A stretch of DNA of 40,351 bases from Xylanibacter muris (GTDB taxonomy: Bacteria > Bacteroidota > Bacteroidia > Bacteroidales > Bacteroidaceae), in NCBI RefSeq assembly GCF_013166605.1, contig NZ_JABKKF010000018.1, positions 1 through 40,351 on the forward strand, in the 5' to 3' direction. Position 1 is the stretch's first letter. The number at the start of each line of letters is the position of its first letter. The position numbers were made by a program, and so were the translations under genes. This document shows, in pieces, positions 20,628 to 29,370 of this stretch. The notes beneath the pieces are model-generated. The model did not search any database, had not been told where the DNA came from, and saw nothing but the letters and a program-made list of their open reading frames with translations.

Positions 20628-20646
20628 GCGTAAGATTCACTTACGC
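20628..20646 (+). terminator. Weak hairpin downstream of the OmpA-family gene
   Basis: GCGTAAG / ATTCA / CTTACGC, a 7-bp stem followed by TTATT. It might end the OmpA transcript. The rest of the 235-bp gap to the recombinase gene shows no clear promoter. Confidence 0.35.
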
Positions 20647-20809
20647 TTATTCAGGATAACAAGTAACATATAGAGTACATTAGAACCGTGGGGATGGCGT
20701 CGTGAGACGGTATCTCCTTTTTATTTTCCGACAATTTCCATACTTAGAAGAAAAAACATACATTTACACAATAAAACAATATATTTTAATGTACTAAATT
20801 TAAATAAAA

Positions 20810-21823
20810 ATGAAAACAATAACACTGAGAATCAATTTAAACGAGTTAGCGGTAAAAGGAAACGAGCTGATAATAAAGGTAGACAATACGGACAATGAAC
20901 CGACGAAGACTTATGTAAGCGACCGTGTCACCATGTTCGTTTTCATGGAAAACATAATAAACGATTTAAACAGACAAAACAGACAAAGGACTATGGAAAC
21001 ATACAGATGTACCCTAAACAGTTTTAAAAGATACAGAAACAACAAGGACATACCATTATCCGACATTGACAGCAAGCTGATGGAGAGCTATCAGGACTCG
21101 CTGAAAAGCAACGGTATTGCCATGAACACCATCTCTTTCTACATGAGGATTCTAAGGGCTGTATACAACAAGGCGGTAAGACAAGAACTCGTGGCTGACA
21201 TGAAACCGTTCAGAGAAGTGTACACAAGCATTGCAAAAACCGTAAAAAGGGCCATCAGCATCGACAACGTGAGACGGTTGAAGAACTACAAGCCGGAGAA
21301 CAAGGATGAGGCATTTGCCATAGACATGTTCTTCTTCAGCTTTTATACAAGGGGAATGTCGATGGTGGACATGGCATCATTGAAAAAGACTGACCTGACG
21401 GACAACGTCCTTACATATACAAGAAAGAAAACAGGCCAGAGAATGTATATAAGATGGAACGGCCATATACAGGACATCATCGACCGTAATCCCTCCCCTA
21501 CAGACAAATATCTTCTGCCGATAATCGTAAGACTTAACGGAAAGGAAAGAAACCAGTTCAGATACCGGCAAGGATGCATAAACAATACCCTGAAAAGAAT
21601 ATCCGAAAAACTAAATATGACACAGAGCCTCACAATGTATGTCGCCCGCCATTCATGGGCAAGCATCGCACGGAATATGAATATCCCACTAAGCGTAATA
21701 AGCCGTGGAATGGGGCATGATTCGGAAACAACGACAAAAATATATCTGAAAGAATTTGACTCTGACTCTATAAACAGAGCCAACATGCAGATAATAAACG
21801 CTTTAGAGATAAAGGACGACTGA
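20810..21823 (+). CDS. Tyrosine recombinase of the Bacteroides Tsr/invertase type
   Basis: A 337-residue site-specific recombinase. Residues about 40-140 form the core-binding domain (SAM-like; METYRCTLNSFKRY). The catalytic domain shows R181 (YTRGMSMVDM), R280 in YVARHSW, H303 in MGHDS and the nucleophile Y312 in KIYLKEF. The usual HxxR motif is YxxR here, as is common in Bacteroides enzymes of this group. Relatives in Bacteroides invert promoters or genes of surface proteins (known); others integrate mobile elements. No phage or conjugation gene accompanies it, and a palindromic site lies 9 bp after its stop codon with an inverted partner 6.9 kb away. DNA inversion is therefore favoured over integration. 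Confidence 0.85.
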   Translation: MKTITLRINLNELAVKGNELIIKVDNTDNEPTKTYVSDRVTMFVFMENIINDLNRQNRQRTMETYRCTLNSFKRYRNNKDIPLSDIDSKLMESYQDSLKSNGIAMNTISFYMRILRAVYNKAVRQELVADMKPFREVYTSIAKTVKRAISIDNVRRLKNYKPENKDEAFAIDMFFFSFYTRGMSMVDMASLKKTDLTDNVLTYTRKKTGQRMYIRWNGHIQDIIDRNPSPTDKYLLPIIVRLNGKERNQFRYRQGCINNTLKRISEKLNMTQSLTMYVARHSWASIARNMNIPLSVISRGMGHDSETTTKIYLKEFDSDSINRANMQIINALEIKDD

Positions 21824-21831
21824 ATATGAAA

Positions 21832-21860
21832 AAATGTATCTCTGCCGGAGAGATACATTT
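21832..21860 (+). promoter_or_regulatory. Candidate recombinase site, right copy (downstream of the recombinase gene)
   Basis: A 12-bp perfect palindrome (21832-21843 and 21849-21860) with the centre GCCGG. Its 23-bp core 21835-21857 is the reverse complement of the left site core 14933-14955, and flanks diverge at once. No run of T follows, so a terminator role is doubtful. The gene-free stretch 21824-22180 contains this site, AT-rich DNA to about 22020 without recognisable features, and repeat R8. Confidence 0.6.
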
Positions 21861-22021
21861 CGACTGCAAATATAGAAAGAAAAACTAACCTATACAAATA
21901 TTTTTCATACTTTCTTATATTTTTTTTGAAAACAACGCTGCTATTTGCCATTTACACATCAAGTATATAATAAAAACAGACCGCAAAGCCTCACACTACC
22001 TTAATAATATATGTTGGAGTA

Positions 22022-22180
22022 CATCCTGCCTTTTCCCGTCATGGCAATGTTAGGACAAGCATACATCGCTCATTTAGCTTATCAAAAACATCCGTTCGTT
22101 GCATTCATGGGGCAGGATCATGCATACATAGATTCTACATTCCCTTCCCCTCTCTCCCCTTTGGGAAGCCGGAGGGGCTC
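22022..22180 (+). repeat. Intergenic mosaic repeat, copy R8
   Basis: Starts with the CATGGCAATG block (22022-22052), continues with AAAAACATCCGTTCGTTGCA (22084-22103) as in R6, GGGGCAGGATCATGCAT and CATTCCCTTCCCCTCTCTCC, and ends with CCGGAGGGGCTCC at the stop codon of the second exbD gene. Confidence 0.7.
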
Positions 22181-22639
22181 CTATTTTACGGTCTTTTCAT
22201 CGGCAGCATAGTTTATCCTGTAAGCTCCGACCTTACGCAACGCCTGCTTTACATCGGAGATTAATCCCATGGGGGTGTTCCTGTCCGCACGTATGCTCAC
22301 TGTCATACGCTCAACATCTTCAGGTGACATGCGGCTACGCTCGGAAGCCACAACACCGGCAAGCCCCTGTATATCGGTATACCTGTCGTTAATCTGTATA
22401 CGGAAAGTATCTGTCCTGTTTCCTGCAACAGGCTTACCTATATATATATGTATTACCGAAGATTTTGCCACAACCTGCTCCAGCCGTGTGCCTTGCGGCA
22501 TTTCATATCTCACTTTCATTGTCGTTTCCTTCATGTGGGTGACAACCATGAAAAAGAAAAGCACTATAAAGATAAGGTCGGGAAGCGATGCCGTGTTAAG
22601 TTCCGGAACCTCATGTATCTTACGCCTGAACATACTCAT
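22181..22639 (-). CDS. ExbD/TolR-family biopolymer transport protein (second copy)
   Basis: 152 residues from the ATG at 22639, chosen because it overlaps the TGA of the upstream exbD by three bases (ATGA) and gives the same MxMFRR start as that paralogue. One membrane helix (about 20-36, PDLIFIVLFFFMVV) carries the conserved aspartate near its start, which conducts protons with ExbB/MotA partners. The periplasmic domain follows. It belongs to the exbB - membrane protein - exbD - exbD operon and would help energise TonB-dependent or Tol-type envelope work. Two different ExbD copies in tandem are common in Bacteroidota. Confidence 0.85.
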   Translation of the reverse strand: MSMFRRKIHEVPELNTASLPDLIFIVLFFFMVVTHMKETTMKVRYEMPQGTRLEQVVAKSSVIHIYIGKPVAGNRTDTFRIQINDRYTDIQGLAGVVASERSRMSPEDVERMTVSIRADRNTPMGLISDVKQALRKVGAYRINYAADEKTVK

Positions 22640-23229
22640 CGAAAACCTCCCTGAGACACCGCCTCCGATATACGTATGGGATAACACGCAGCAATGGCCT
22701 CGCGCTGTTCCTTGGTGCACTTTTTGTACGGGCGCCTGAAACGGACATGCGCCTGCCTGTCACGCAAATCGGAATAGGCCAGCACAATGGCATTCTGCAT
22801 ATTGAAATAAGTATCATAGCTTGCATTGCGGTCTACCTGTATGGCAATCACATGATTTGCCGCGACGCTACAGCGGCCGAGCAAAGGTATGTTCATGACA
22901 GTCTTTTCAGGCATGGCCGGGCTATTATCCTTATTCTCCACGAAAAGCGCCACCTGTCTGCGCAGTGCGGATGTAGAAACAAGTTTCCCGTCACAGTAAA
23001 GACGGTTGTCGGAATCAACGGTTATGCTCATTATATTACGCTTCTTCACGTCCGCCGCACGCTCTATGTTTTCCTGCGGCATAGGCGGCAGCTTACGCAA
23101 AAGCCCCTTGTCGGTATCCATTGACGTTGTCACAAGAAAAAATGTGAGCAGCATAAATGAGATATCGGCCGTAGAGGTTGTGTTCAGCCCCGGAACACGT
23201 CTTGGCTTGCGCATCCTAAACATAAGCAT
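22636..23229 (-). CDS. ExbD/TolR-family biopolymer transport protein (first copy)
   Basis: 197 residues from the ATG at 23229 (MLMFRMRKPRR); the frame continues upstream only to a TTG directly after the preceding stop codon, which is less likely. The single membrane helix (about 24-40) contains the key aspartate in TADISFMLLTFFLVTTS. The periplasmic part has an insertion of cysteine-containing sequence and a basic C-terminal segment (RFRRPYKKCTKEQRE). Overlaps the second exbD gene by four bases, so the two are made together, presumably as a heteromer (inference). Confidence 0.85.
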   Translation of the reverse strand: MLMFRMRKPRRVPGLNTTSTADISFMLLTFFLVTTSMDTDKGLLRKLPPMPQENIERAADVKKRNIMSITVDSDNRLYCDGKLVSTSALRRQVALFVENKDNSPAMPEKTVMNIPLLGRCSVAANHVIAIQVDRNASYDTYFNMQNAIVLAYSDLRDRQAHVRFRRPYKKCTKEQREAIAACYPIRISEAVSQGGFR

Positions 23230-23271
23230 CGTTTTCTTTACTGAAACATTCAGACAACAACATCCCGACAA

Positions 23272-23796
23272 TCACCTGTCACGTTTAATCCTGCGGCTAT
23301 GTCCGGACATACCGTATATCACTGCAGCAACGGCAACTGTAAGAAAAATCATTGACGTATAAATAAACATATCACTGAGCCTGAGCAAAAAAGCATCGGT
23401 AAACTCTGTTCCGTTTACCATAAGCGTATCCGAACTTCCCAAAACAAACGTTACAGGAAAAGACACACATAAAAGGGCTGCCACACCGCAGACAATCTTT
23501 CCAGAAGGCACCCCACCGGAAACCTTTGCGGAAGAGCGGTATAGACACACACTTCTGACAGCGGCACACACACTCACCGCTACGGCTATGAACACAAGAA
23601 TATAGATAAACCAAAGAAGGACATCTGTAAGCATCGGAGCCACAAGCCCTGTATCGGCATCGTAAGAACCGTAGCCGATGAAGATGAAACTGCCGAAAAC
23701 CAAAGCCGACAATACCGCCAATGCGACAAATATCACACGACTGACTGTTCCGGCAGGCATGGACCTGAGGTTTTCCACTTTACCAGACTTAATCAT
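23272..23796 (-). CDS. Four-helix membrane protein of the exb operon, function unknown
   Basis: 174 residues with four predicted membrane helices (about 20-42, 58-80, 100-119 and 139-162), short loops and a basic C-terminus (SRRIKRDR). No family was recognised. The ATG lies inside the end of the exbB gene (8-bp overlap), so it is co-translated, and exbD follows. This position between ExbB and ExbD suggests an accessory subunit of the proton-driven motor. Confidence 0.75.
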   Translation of the reverse strand: MIKSGKVENLRSMPAGTVSRVIFVALAVLSALVFGSFIFIGYGSYDADTGLVAPMLTDVLLWFIYILVFIAVAVSVCAAVRSVCLYRSSAKVSGGVPSGKIVCGVAALLCVSFPVTFVLGSSDTLMVNGTEFTDAFLLRLSDMFIYTSMIFLTVAVAAVIYGMSGHSRRIKRDR

Positions 23797-24640
23797 TGCG
23801 CGTAAGCTTATACTTTACAATAATATCAAGCAACGATATTGCAGATTCTTCCATCTGCGACGTGATATGCTCTATCTTCGAAAGAATATAATTATAGAAT
23901 ACCTGAAGAATGACAGCGACAATGATACCGAAGATGGTGGTGATAAGGGCAAACTTCATGCCCGAGGCCACAATAGTGACGCTTATGTCGCCGGCAATAC
24001 GAATCTGGTCGAAAGCCATCACCATGCCGATTACCGTACCGAGGAATCCCAAAGACGGCGCTATAGATATGAAAAGGGTTATCCATGAGCATCCTTTCTC
24101 AAGGTTGGACGACTGGACCGAACCGTATGAGACAACCGAACGCTCGATATTGTCTATTGTCTCGTTTATGCGCGACAGACCCTGATAGCATATCGACGCA
24201 ACCGGACCGCGGGTGTCACGGCAAAGGTCCTTCGCACCCTCAATATCTCCTTCAGACACTTTCTCCCCGATATCGGCCATAAGTCTCTTGGCGTCAATCT
24301 CTGACAGCGACAGATAGATGATGCGCTCTATGCAAAACGCCAGCCCAAGGACAAGAGCCAACGCCACCAGCGACATGAATCCCGCACTGCCTTCGATAAA
24401 CTTTGTCTTCAGCTGCTTATGTAATCCGACACCCTCCTCTGACATCAAAGCGGAACCGTCAGCCGCATCAAGGACCGCATCATCAAAAACACCTGCCGTA
24501 TCAGCGGGAGTCACCGCTGCCACAGAGTCTTTAAAAATTACCGATGATGAATCATTTGCGGGTTTATCCTGTGCATCAGCCAACTGACTGAATGCAAAAA
24601 AACCAATGATAATTGCGAACAATGCAATTTGTCTTTTCAT
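23789..24640 (-). CDS. exbB: MotA/TolQ/ExbB-family proton channel protein
   Basis: 283 residues from the ATG at 24640; an in-frame TTG four codons upstream is ignored. An N-terminal signal-like helix (about 4-22), a 60-residue acidic periplasmic stretch, then the three ExbB helices (about 87-103, 185-207 and 232-251). The signature SLGFLGTVIGMVMAF (196-210) and the last helix with TTIFGIIVA are typical. It forms the pentameric proton channel with ExbD dimers in the inner membrane. First gene of its operon, directly downstream of the tRNA-Ser gene. Confidence 0.88.
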   Translation of the reverse strand: MKRQIALFAIIIGFFAFSQLADAQDKPANDSSSVIFKDSVAAVTPADTAGVFDDAVLDAADGSALMSEEGVGLHKQLKTKFIEGSAGFMSLVALALVLGLAFCIERIIYLSLSEIDAKRLMADIGEKVSEGDIEGAKDLCRDTRGPVASICYQGLSRINETIDNIERSVVSYGSVQSSNLEKGCSWITLFISIAPSLGFLGTVIGMVMAFDQIRIAGDISVTIVASGMKFALITTIFGIIVAVILQVFYNYILSKIEHITSQMEESAISLLDIIVKYKLTRND

Positions 24641-24670
24641 TTCCGCTGACAAATTAAATACTTATTTCTG

Positions 24671-24758
24671 CGGAAAGAGGGGGATTCGAACCCCCGATAC
24701 GCTTTTGACGTATACACGCTTTCCAGGCGTGCCTCTTCAACCACTCGAGCATCTTTCC
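24671..24758 (-). tRNA. tRNA-Ser (anticodon GGA)
   Basis: The 88-nt minus-strand sequence folds with acceptor arms GGAAAGA / TCTTTCC and discriminator G. The anticodon arm is CACGC-CTGGAAA-GCGTG (anticodon GGA). There is a long variable arm (TATACG...CGTATC), as in all serine tRNAs, and a T-arm GGGGG-TTCGAAT-CCCCC. CCA is not encoded. Confidence 0.95.
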
Positions 24759-24830
24759 TTGGGATTTGCCGTGCAAAATTATTGCTTTTAATCTTAAAAA
24801 CAATAATGAAGCAAATAAAATTACATATCT

Positions 24831-25610
24831 TTAACAATCTCCGAATATACTCCTAACACAATCATTCGTGGCCTCAGCGACTGTCTCAGGAGGCACACCG
24901 TAACTCGCGGCAACCTTCTCAAGAACATACTTCACAAATGAACTTTCGTTACGCCGGCCACGAACCGGCACTGGAGCCATATAGGGAGAATCGGTCTCAA
25001 GAACGATACGGTTGAGAGGTACGGCATTGGAAAGCACTTCAGGCAAATGTGATTTCTTGAATGTAACCACACCGCCTATGCCGAGAGCAAAGCCTTCAAA
25101 CCTCAGCAGTTCCTCCGCCTCTTTCTCATTGCCTGTAAAGCAATGGAACACTCCTCCGCAAAGATCTTTACCGTAACGTTTCAAGACACTGACCATCTCG
25201 TGCTGAGCCTTACGGCAATGTATCATCAACGGTTTACGGTACTCAACCGCCCACCTCACCTGCTCATCAAAGGCCTCTATCTGCTCGTTCTCAAACTCAC
25301 GGCTCCAATAATAGTCAAGACCCACTTCGCCGACTGCAATGAAACGCGGACTTATCATCTGTCTCATACGCGCAAGCACTTCCCTATAATCAGACTTCAC
25401 TTCCTCAGGATGCAACCCGATCATAGGGAACGCGAAATCAGGATAAGCATCGCATACGCTTATCACACTTTTCACGGAAGCAAGGTCTATCGCGGGAATA
25501 AACACCCTGTCGACACCGGCGGCACGAGCCCGCATAACCACATCATGACGGTCGGCATCAAACTCTGTACCGTCAAGATGCGCATGTGTATCTATAAAGT
25601 TCATGGCCAT
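24831..25610 (-). CDS. tatD: TatD-family metal-dependent hydrolase
   Basis: A 259-residue TIM-barrel hydrolase. Metal ligands are visible in THAHLD (H9, H11), GEVGLDYYW, MIHCRKA, FHCFTG and ETDSPY. The family acts as a DNase/deoxyribonuclease in quality control; substrates in Bacteroidota are unproven. The ATG overlaps the TGA of the polyprenyl synthetase gene by one base, so they form an operon. A second ATG two codons later (MNFIDTHAH) is an equally possible start. Confidence 0.92.
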   Translation of the reverse strand: MAMNFIDTHAHLDGTEFDADRHDVVMRARAAGVDRVFIPAIDLASVKSVISVCDAYPDFAFPMIGLHPEEVKSDYREVLARMRQMISPRFIAVGEVGLDYYWSREFENEQIEAFDEQVRWAVEYRKPLMIHCRKAQHEMVSVLKRYGKDLCGGVFHCFTGNEKEAEELLRFEGFALGIGGVVTFKKSHLPEVLSNAVPLNRIVLETDSPYMAPVPVRGRRNESSFVKYVLEKVAASYGVPPETVAEATNDCVRSIFGDC

Positions 25611-26584
25611 CAGTTTTTCCTGTGCATCATATCATTTATAAACTGACGGAGAGGCTCCTTGCGCGCATCGTCAACAGACACTTTGGCAAGATAGGCATTG
25701 GCCTCATCGAAACAGGCGTTTATCTTCTGCTCGCAAAGCTCGCGTATGCCTATCTCATTGTATATCGCCGTAACGGCACCGACCTTCTCGTCGCGGTCGA
25801 AAGTGTCAGCCGTAATCCATCTGACGAGCTCCGCACGCTTGCTCTCGTCAGCCCTCAGACAGGCATTGATAAGCATATATGTCTTCTTATTGCATACAAT
25901 GTCACCGCCTATCTCCTTTCCGAATACAGACGGGTCGCCATATACATCGAGCAGATCATCCTGAAGCTGGAACGCGAGGCCGAGCTTTTCACCGAATTTA
26001 TACAGGTTGTCGGCATCCGCGGAGGAAGCGTCGGCAAGAATGGCTCCTATCTTCAAGGCACATGCAAGCAGAACACTTGTCTTCAGACGTATCATCTCGA
26101 TATACTCGTCTTCGGTGACATCGGTACGCGTCTCAAAGTCCATGTCGTACTGCTGCCCCTCTCCGATTTCCAAAGCAGTCTCCGTGAAAAGACCGAGAAC
26201 AGGCTCCAGCTTATCCGGATCACACTGGGCCATGCGCTGATATGCCACCACAAGCATTGTGTCTCCGGAAAGGATCGCCGTGTTGGCGTCCCATTTACGG
26301 TGTACCGTAGGCTTGCCACGCCTCATATCGGCATTATCCATCAGATCATCGTGCAACAGCGTATAATTATGATATGTCTCCAATGCCACGGCAGGCATCA
26401 GAATACGTTCCGCATCGTCCTTATACAGATTATACGCCAGCAACATCAGCACCGGACGTATACGTTTGCCGCCCATTGACAGAACATACTTTATCGGATT
26501 ATAAAGACTTTCAGGTTTACGGTCGTATGGCAATGACGAGATAAAATCGTTTACCATATTCTGGATTTCTTTCAATACAAGCAT
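25610..26584 (-). CDS. Polyprenyl synthetase (short-chain trans-prenyl diphosphate synthase)
   Basis: A 324-residue isoprenoid synthase that condenses IPP with allylic diphosphates. First aspartate-rich motif DDLMD (79-83) with GKRIRP (39-44) upstream, and second motif QLQDDLLDVYGD (about 209-220). An aromatic residue (Y74) five positions before the first motif suggests a short product, FPP or GGPP (inference). It supplies undecaprenyl and menaquinone precursors. It sits between the tonB-like gene (48 bp upstream) and tatD, all on the minus strand. Confidence 0.92.
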   Translation of the reverse strand: MLVLKEIQNMVNDFISSLPYDRKPESLYNPIKYVLSMGGKRIRPVLMLLAYNLYKDDAERILMPAVALETYHNYTLLHDDLMDNADMRRGKPTVHRKWDANTAILSGDTMLVVAYQRMAQCDPDKLEPVLGLFTETALEIGEGQQYDMDFETRTDVTEDEYIEMIRLKTSVLLACALKIGAILADASSADADNLYKFGEKLGLAFQLQDDLLDVYGDPSVFGKEIGGDIVCNKKTYMLINACLRADESKRAELVRWITADTFDRDEKVGAVTAIYNEIGIRELCEQKINACFDEANAYLAKVSVDDARKEPLRQFINDMMHRKN

Positions 26585-26632
26585 ATCTTTGTTTTGTTAT
26601 CGATGATTGTGATATTATTAAATAATCATGTT

Positions 26633-27346
26633 TTACATTCTAAATACAATCGGTATACATACCTTAGTGCGGCACGGCTTGTCATTCTGTACACCGGGTG
26701 TCCACTCCGGCATCATACGCAACACCCTCAGAACCTCACGGTCGCAATCCGGACTAAGAGATCTGGCAATCTTTATGTCAGACACCTTGCCGTCTTCATT
26801 TATTATAAAGGTTGCAAGAACCGTTCCCTGAAGCTTATCCTCACGTGCCTGACGAGGATAACGGAGACGCCCGGTAAGCCATTTCATAAATCCGGCAGTG
26901 CCTCCGGGGAATTGGGGAATATCCTCTACCACACGAAAGTCAAGAGGAGCGCTCTCAACAACGGGTGAAAGCGTCTCAGCCATATTGTCATCTGAAGCAA
27001 GCGTATGGTCATCCATATCATCGGACCCTGACACTGCCTCTGACGTCTCTATCTCATAATTATCGGATGCGACGGCATCGTTTTCCACAATATTTATCTT
27101 TTCCGGTTCGCTTGTCTTTTCCTCTACCGGAATCTCCGCCATATCTTCCTGCATCATGACAGGCATGAATTCCATATCCTGGGCAATGTCATCAAGAAAA
27201 CTGTCCGTAAAAGAATCCGAAGAACCATTTTCCGTCCATTCCAACGCCACAAAGACAATGGACAACGCCACTATCAGCCCCAGAAGAAACCTTTGGATTC
27301 TCCCGCGTTCCAAATCAGCGGCCTTTGTCTTTTTAATCTCCATCAT
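26633..27346 (-). CDS. TonB-family energy transducer
   Basis: 237 residues from the ATG at 27346 (MMEIKKTKAADLERGRIQRF); an upstream ATG at 27391 would add 15 poorly fitting residues. One N-terminal membrane helix (about 20-36), a 120-residue spacer, then a C-terminal TonB domain (about 148-237) with QFPGGTAGFMKWLTGRLRYP, GTVLATFIINEDGKV and WTPGVQNDKP. The spacer is acidic and Ser/Glu-rich rather than the usual Pro-Glu/Pro-Lys type. It presumably links ExbB/ExbD energy to outer-membrane receptors; the exb operon is only 2 kb downstream. A -7 element TAATTTTG is at 27436-27443. Confidence 0.88.
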   Translation of the reverse strand: MMEIKKTKAADLERGRIQRFLLGLIVALSIVFVALEWTENGSSDSFTDSFLDDIAQDMEFMPVMMQEDMAEIPVEEKTSEPEKINIVENDAVASDNYEIETSEAVSGSDDMDDHTLASDDNMAETLSPVVESAPLDFRVVEDIPQFPGGTAGFMKWLTGRLRYPRQAREDKLQGTVLATFIINEDGKVSDIKIARSLSPDCDREVLRVLRMMPEWTPGVQNDKPCRTKVCIPIVFRM

Positions 27347-27435
27347 CGTCAAGCAGTGTTTCCAATACACCGGAACACAACAATATTTCATAATGTTATG
27401 CGTTATATATTAAGCACCGGTGAAAATTGATGCTA

Positions 27436-27473
27436 CAAAATTAACGCTCTTATTTGAAAAAAAAGTAACTTTG
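27436..27473. promoter_or_regulatory. Divergent -7 elements of the tonB-like gene and porQ
   Basis: Minus strand TAATTTTG (27443-27436) faces the tonB-like gene. Plus strand TAACTTTG (27466-27473) faces porQ, with an ATG 23 bp on. Neither has a good -33 TTTG at the standard distance, so both may be weak or need activators. Confidence 0.5.
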
Positions 27474-27495
27474 CCGACAAATTATTCTGAAAACA

Positions 27496-28440
27496 ATGAA
27501 AAAAGTTGTCTTTGCTATATGTTCTGCAGCCACCGCCTTTGCATGCCAGGCACAGGAAAGCCTCACGGACTATAACTTCCTTAGGCTGCCTGTAAGTGCC
27601 CATGTGGCCGCGCTCGGTGGCGACAACATAACGATAATAGAGGATGACCCGTCACTTATTTTCCACAATCCGGCACTCATAAGCTGTGTGTCGGACAGGT
27701 CTATAAATCTGAATTTCATGACATATATGGAAGGTACAAAGACCGCAGGAGCATCCTTTGTAAAAGCATTGAACCAACGTGCCACATGGGGAGTGTCGGC
27801 AAAATACATGGACTATGGCACAATGAAAGAGGTAAACGAGGATAATGTGGAAACAGGAACGTTCTCCGCAAAAGACATTATGATTGGAGGCACTTTCGCC
27901 TATACGCTTACCGACAAGATTGCGGGAGGAGTGACAACGAAAATCATTTATTCCTCTATCGCCGGATACAGCTCGATAGCCATGGGCATAGACCTCGGAC
28001 TAAACTATTATGACGAGGAAAACGATATCTCGGTGTCTGCCGTGGCACGAAATCTCGGAGGGCAGGTGAAGGCTTTCAATGATGATTTTGAACGCATCCC
28101 CCTGGACCTACAGTTAGGAGTAAGCAAAAAGCTTGGAAACGCACCGCTAAGACTTTCCGGAACGATGACAGGACTAAATGACTGGCACGGAAGGTTTGCC
28201 AACCATTTTGTAATCGGAGCGGACATTCTTCTGTCAAGCAGTATTTATGTGTCCGGCGGATACAACTTCCGGCGTGTGGATGAAATGAAAATAAGCGATA
28301 CCGAGAATGAGAGCAGCCACGGAGCCGGCCTGTCTTTCGGAGGAGGAATACAATTGGAACGATTCAAACTTCAGGTCGGATACGCAAAGTATCATGTATC
28401 GGCATCATCACTGATAATAAACGCAACTTATACACTATGA
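27496..28440 (+). CDS. porQ: PorQ-family outer-membrane beta-barrel protein
   Basis: A 314-residue protein with a signal peptide (cleavage after A19, ACQAQES) and a FadL-like series of beta strands. The N-terminal [25 protein letters not shown], with [14 protein letters not shown], is the hallmark of PorQ/PorV-like proteins. PorQ was linked to the type IX secretion system in Porphyromonas (known), but it also occurs in species without that system. No other type IX gene is in the window. The stop overlaps the cmk start by four bases, a pairing conserved in Bacteroidales. Confidence 0.85.
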   Translation: MKKVVFAICSAATAFACQAQESLTDYNFLRLPVSAHVAALGGDNITIIEDDPSLIFHNPALISCVSDRSINLNFMTYMEGTKTAGASFVKALNQRATWGVSAKYMDYGTMKEVNEDNVETGTFSAKDIMIGGTFAYTLTDKIAGGVTTKIIYSSIAGYSSIAMGIDLGLNYYDEENDISVSAVARNLGGQVKAFNDDFERIPLDLQLGVSKKLGNAPLRLSGTMTGLNDWHGRFANHFVIGADILLSSSIYVSGGYNFRRVDEMKISDTENESSHGAGLSFGGGIQLERFKLQVGYAKYHVSASSLIINATYTL

Positions 28441-29126
28441 AGAAAATCGTAATAGCCATAGACGGCCACTCGTCTTGCGGGAAAAGCACAATGGCAAAAG
28501 ATCTTGCCAAAGAAGTAGGATACATATATGTGGACACAGGGGCAATGTATCGCAGCGTGACACTGTTTGCCTTGCGCAACAACATGTTTGACAATCACGG
28601 AAACATCATGGCAGACCTGTTGGAAAGCCGCATGCAGGAAATCAACATATCATTCATATTGGACAAAGAGACAGGACGTCCCGAGACATATCTCAACGGC
28701 AAGAACGTCGAACATGAGATACGGAAAATGGAAGTATCTGGCCGAGTAAGCCAGGTAGCGGCACTCGGATTTGTGCGCAAAGCACTCGTAGAACAGCAAC
28801 AACGGATGGGAAAAGACAAAGGCATCGTAATGGACGGAAGGGATATCGGTACTACTGTATTTCCTGATGCCGAACTGAAAATATTCGTCACTGCATCAGC
28901 CGATGTACGAGCACAACGGCGTTATGAAGAACTGAAAGCCAAAGGAGATGACGCTGACTATAATGAGATCTTAGAAAACGTAAGACAACGTGACTATATT
29001 GATTCCCACCGCGAGGTATCGCCATTAAGAAAAGCAGACGATGCAATCGAACTGGACAACAGTAACATGACAATAGCCGAACAAAGAAAATGGCTGATGG
29101 ACAGGTTTAAAGAACGTACGGAATAA
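28437..29126 (+). CDS. cmk: Cytidylate kinase
   Basis: A 229-residue kinase converting CMP and dCMP to the diphosphates. P-loop GHSSCGKST (10-18), CMP-binding [14 protein letters not shown] (about 34-47), [21 protein letters not shown] (about 132-152) and the lid arginines in [25 protein letters not shown] are all present. It is co-translated with porQ and followed by a good terminator. Confidence 0.95.
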   Translation: MKKIVIAIDGHSSCGKSTMAKDLAKEVGYIYVDTGAMYRSVTLFALRNNMFDNHGNIMADLLESRMQEINISFILDKETGRPETYLNGKNVEHEIRKMEVSGRVSQVAALGFVRKALVEQQQRMGKDKGIVMDGRDIGTTVFPDAELKIFVTASADVRAQRRYEELKAKGDDADYNEILENVRQRDYIDSHREVSPLRKADDAIELDNSNMTIAEQRKWLMDRFKERTE

Positions 29127-29194
29127 AATGAAGAGAGTGTGTAAAAACTAAAATAACCTCTCTAATAAGTTCAAATTGTAACCACAGGACCTAA

Positions 29195-29242
29195 AAGAGT
29201 CGTATCAAGCTCTGTTTTGAGTAATGATACGACTCTTCTTTT
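29195..29242 (+). terminator. Rho-independent terminator of porQ-cmk
   Basis: 13-bp arms AAGAGTCGTATCA (29195-29207) and TGATACGACTCTT (29225-29237), 17-nt loop, followed by CTTTTT. Confidence 0.8.
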
Positions 29243-29370
29243 TGCCTTTAAGGATGTTCAAGTTTCAAATCAAAAGCTTATCTAAGCTGAAATTGTGTTT
29301 TGACGCGACCTCCTTTTTATGCACAAATAAGGTGCATCGTTCATTACGACACACCTTATTCATTTTATTT

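Noticed and set aside
24671..24758. Integration site at the tRNA-Ser gene
   Set aside because: No duplicate of the tRNA 3' end and no adjacent integrase; the recombinase is 2.8 kb away with its own sites and the genes between are housekeeping.
25622..26479. 285-codon open frame on the plus strand
   Set aside because: Antisense to the polyprenyl synthetase gene, no recognisable domain.
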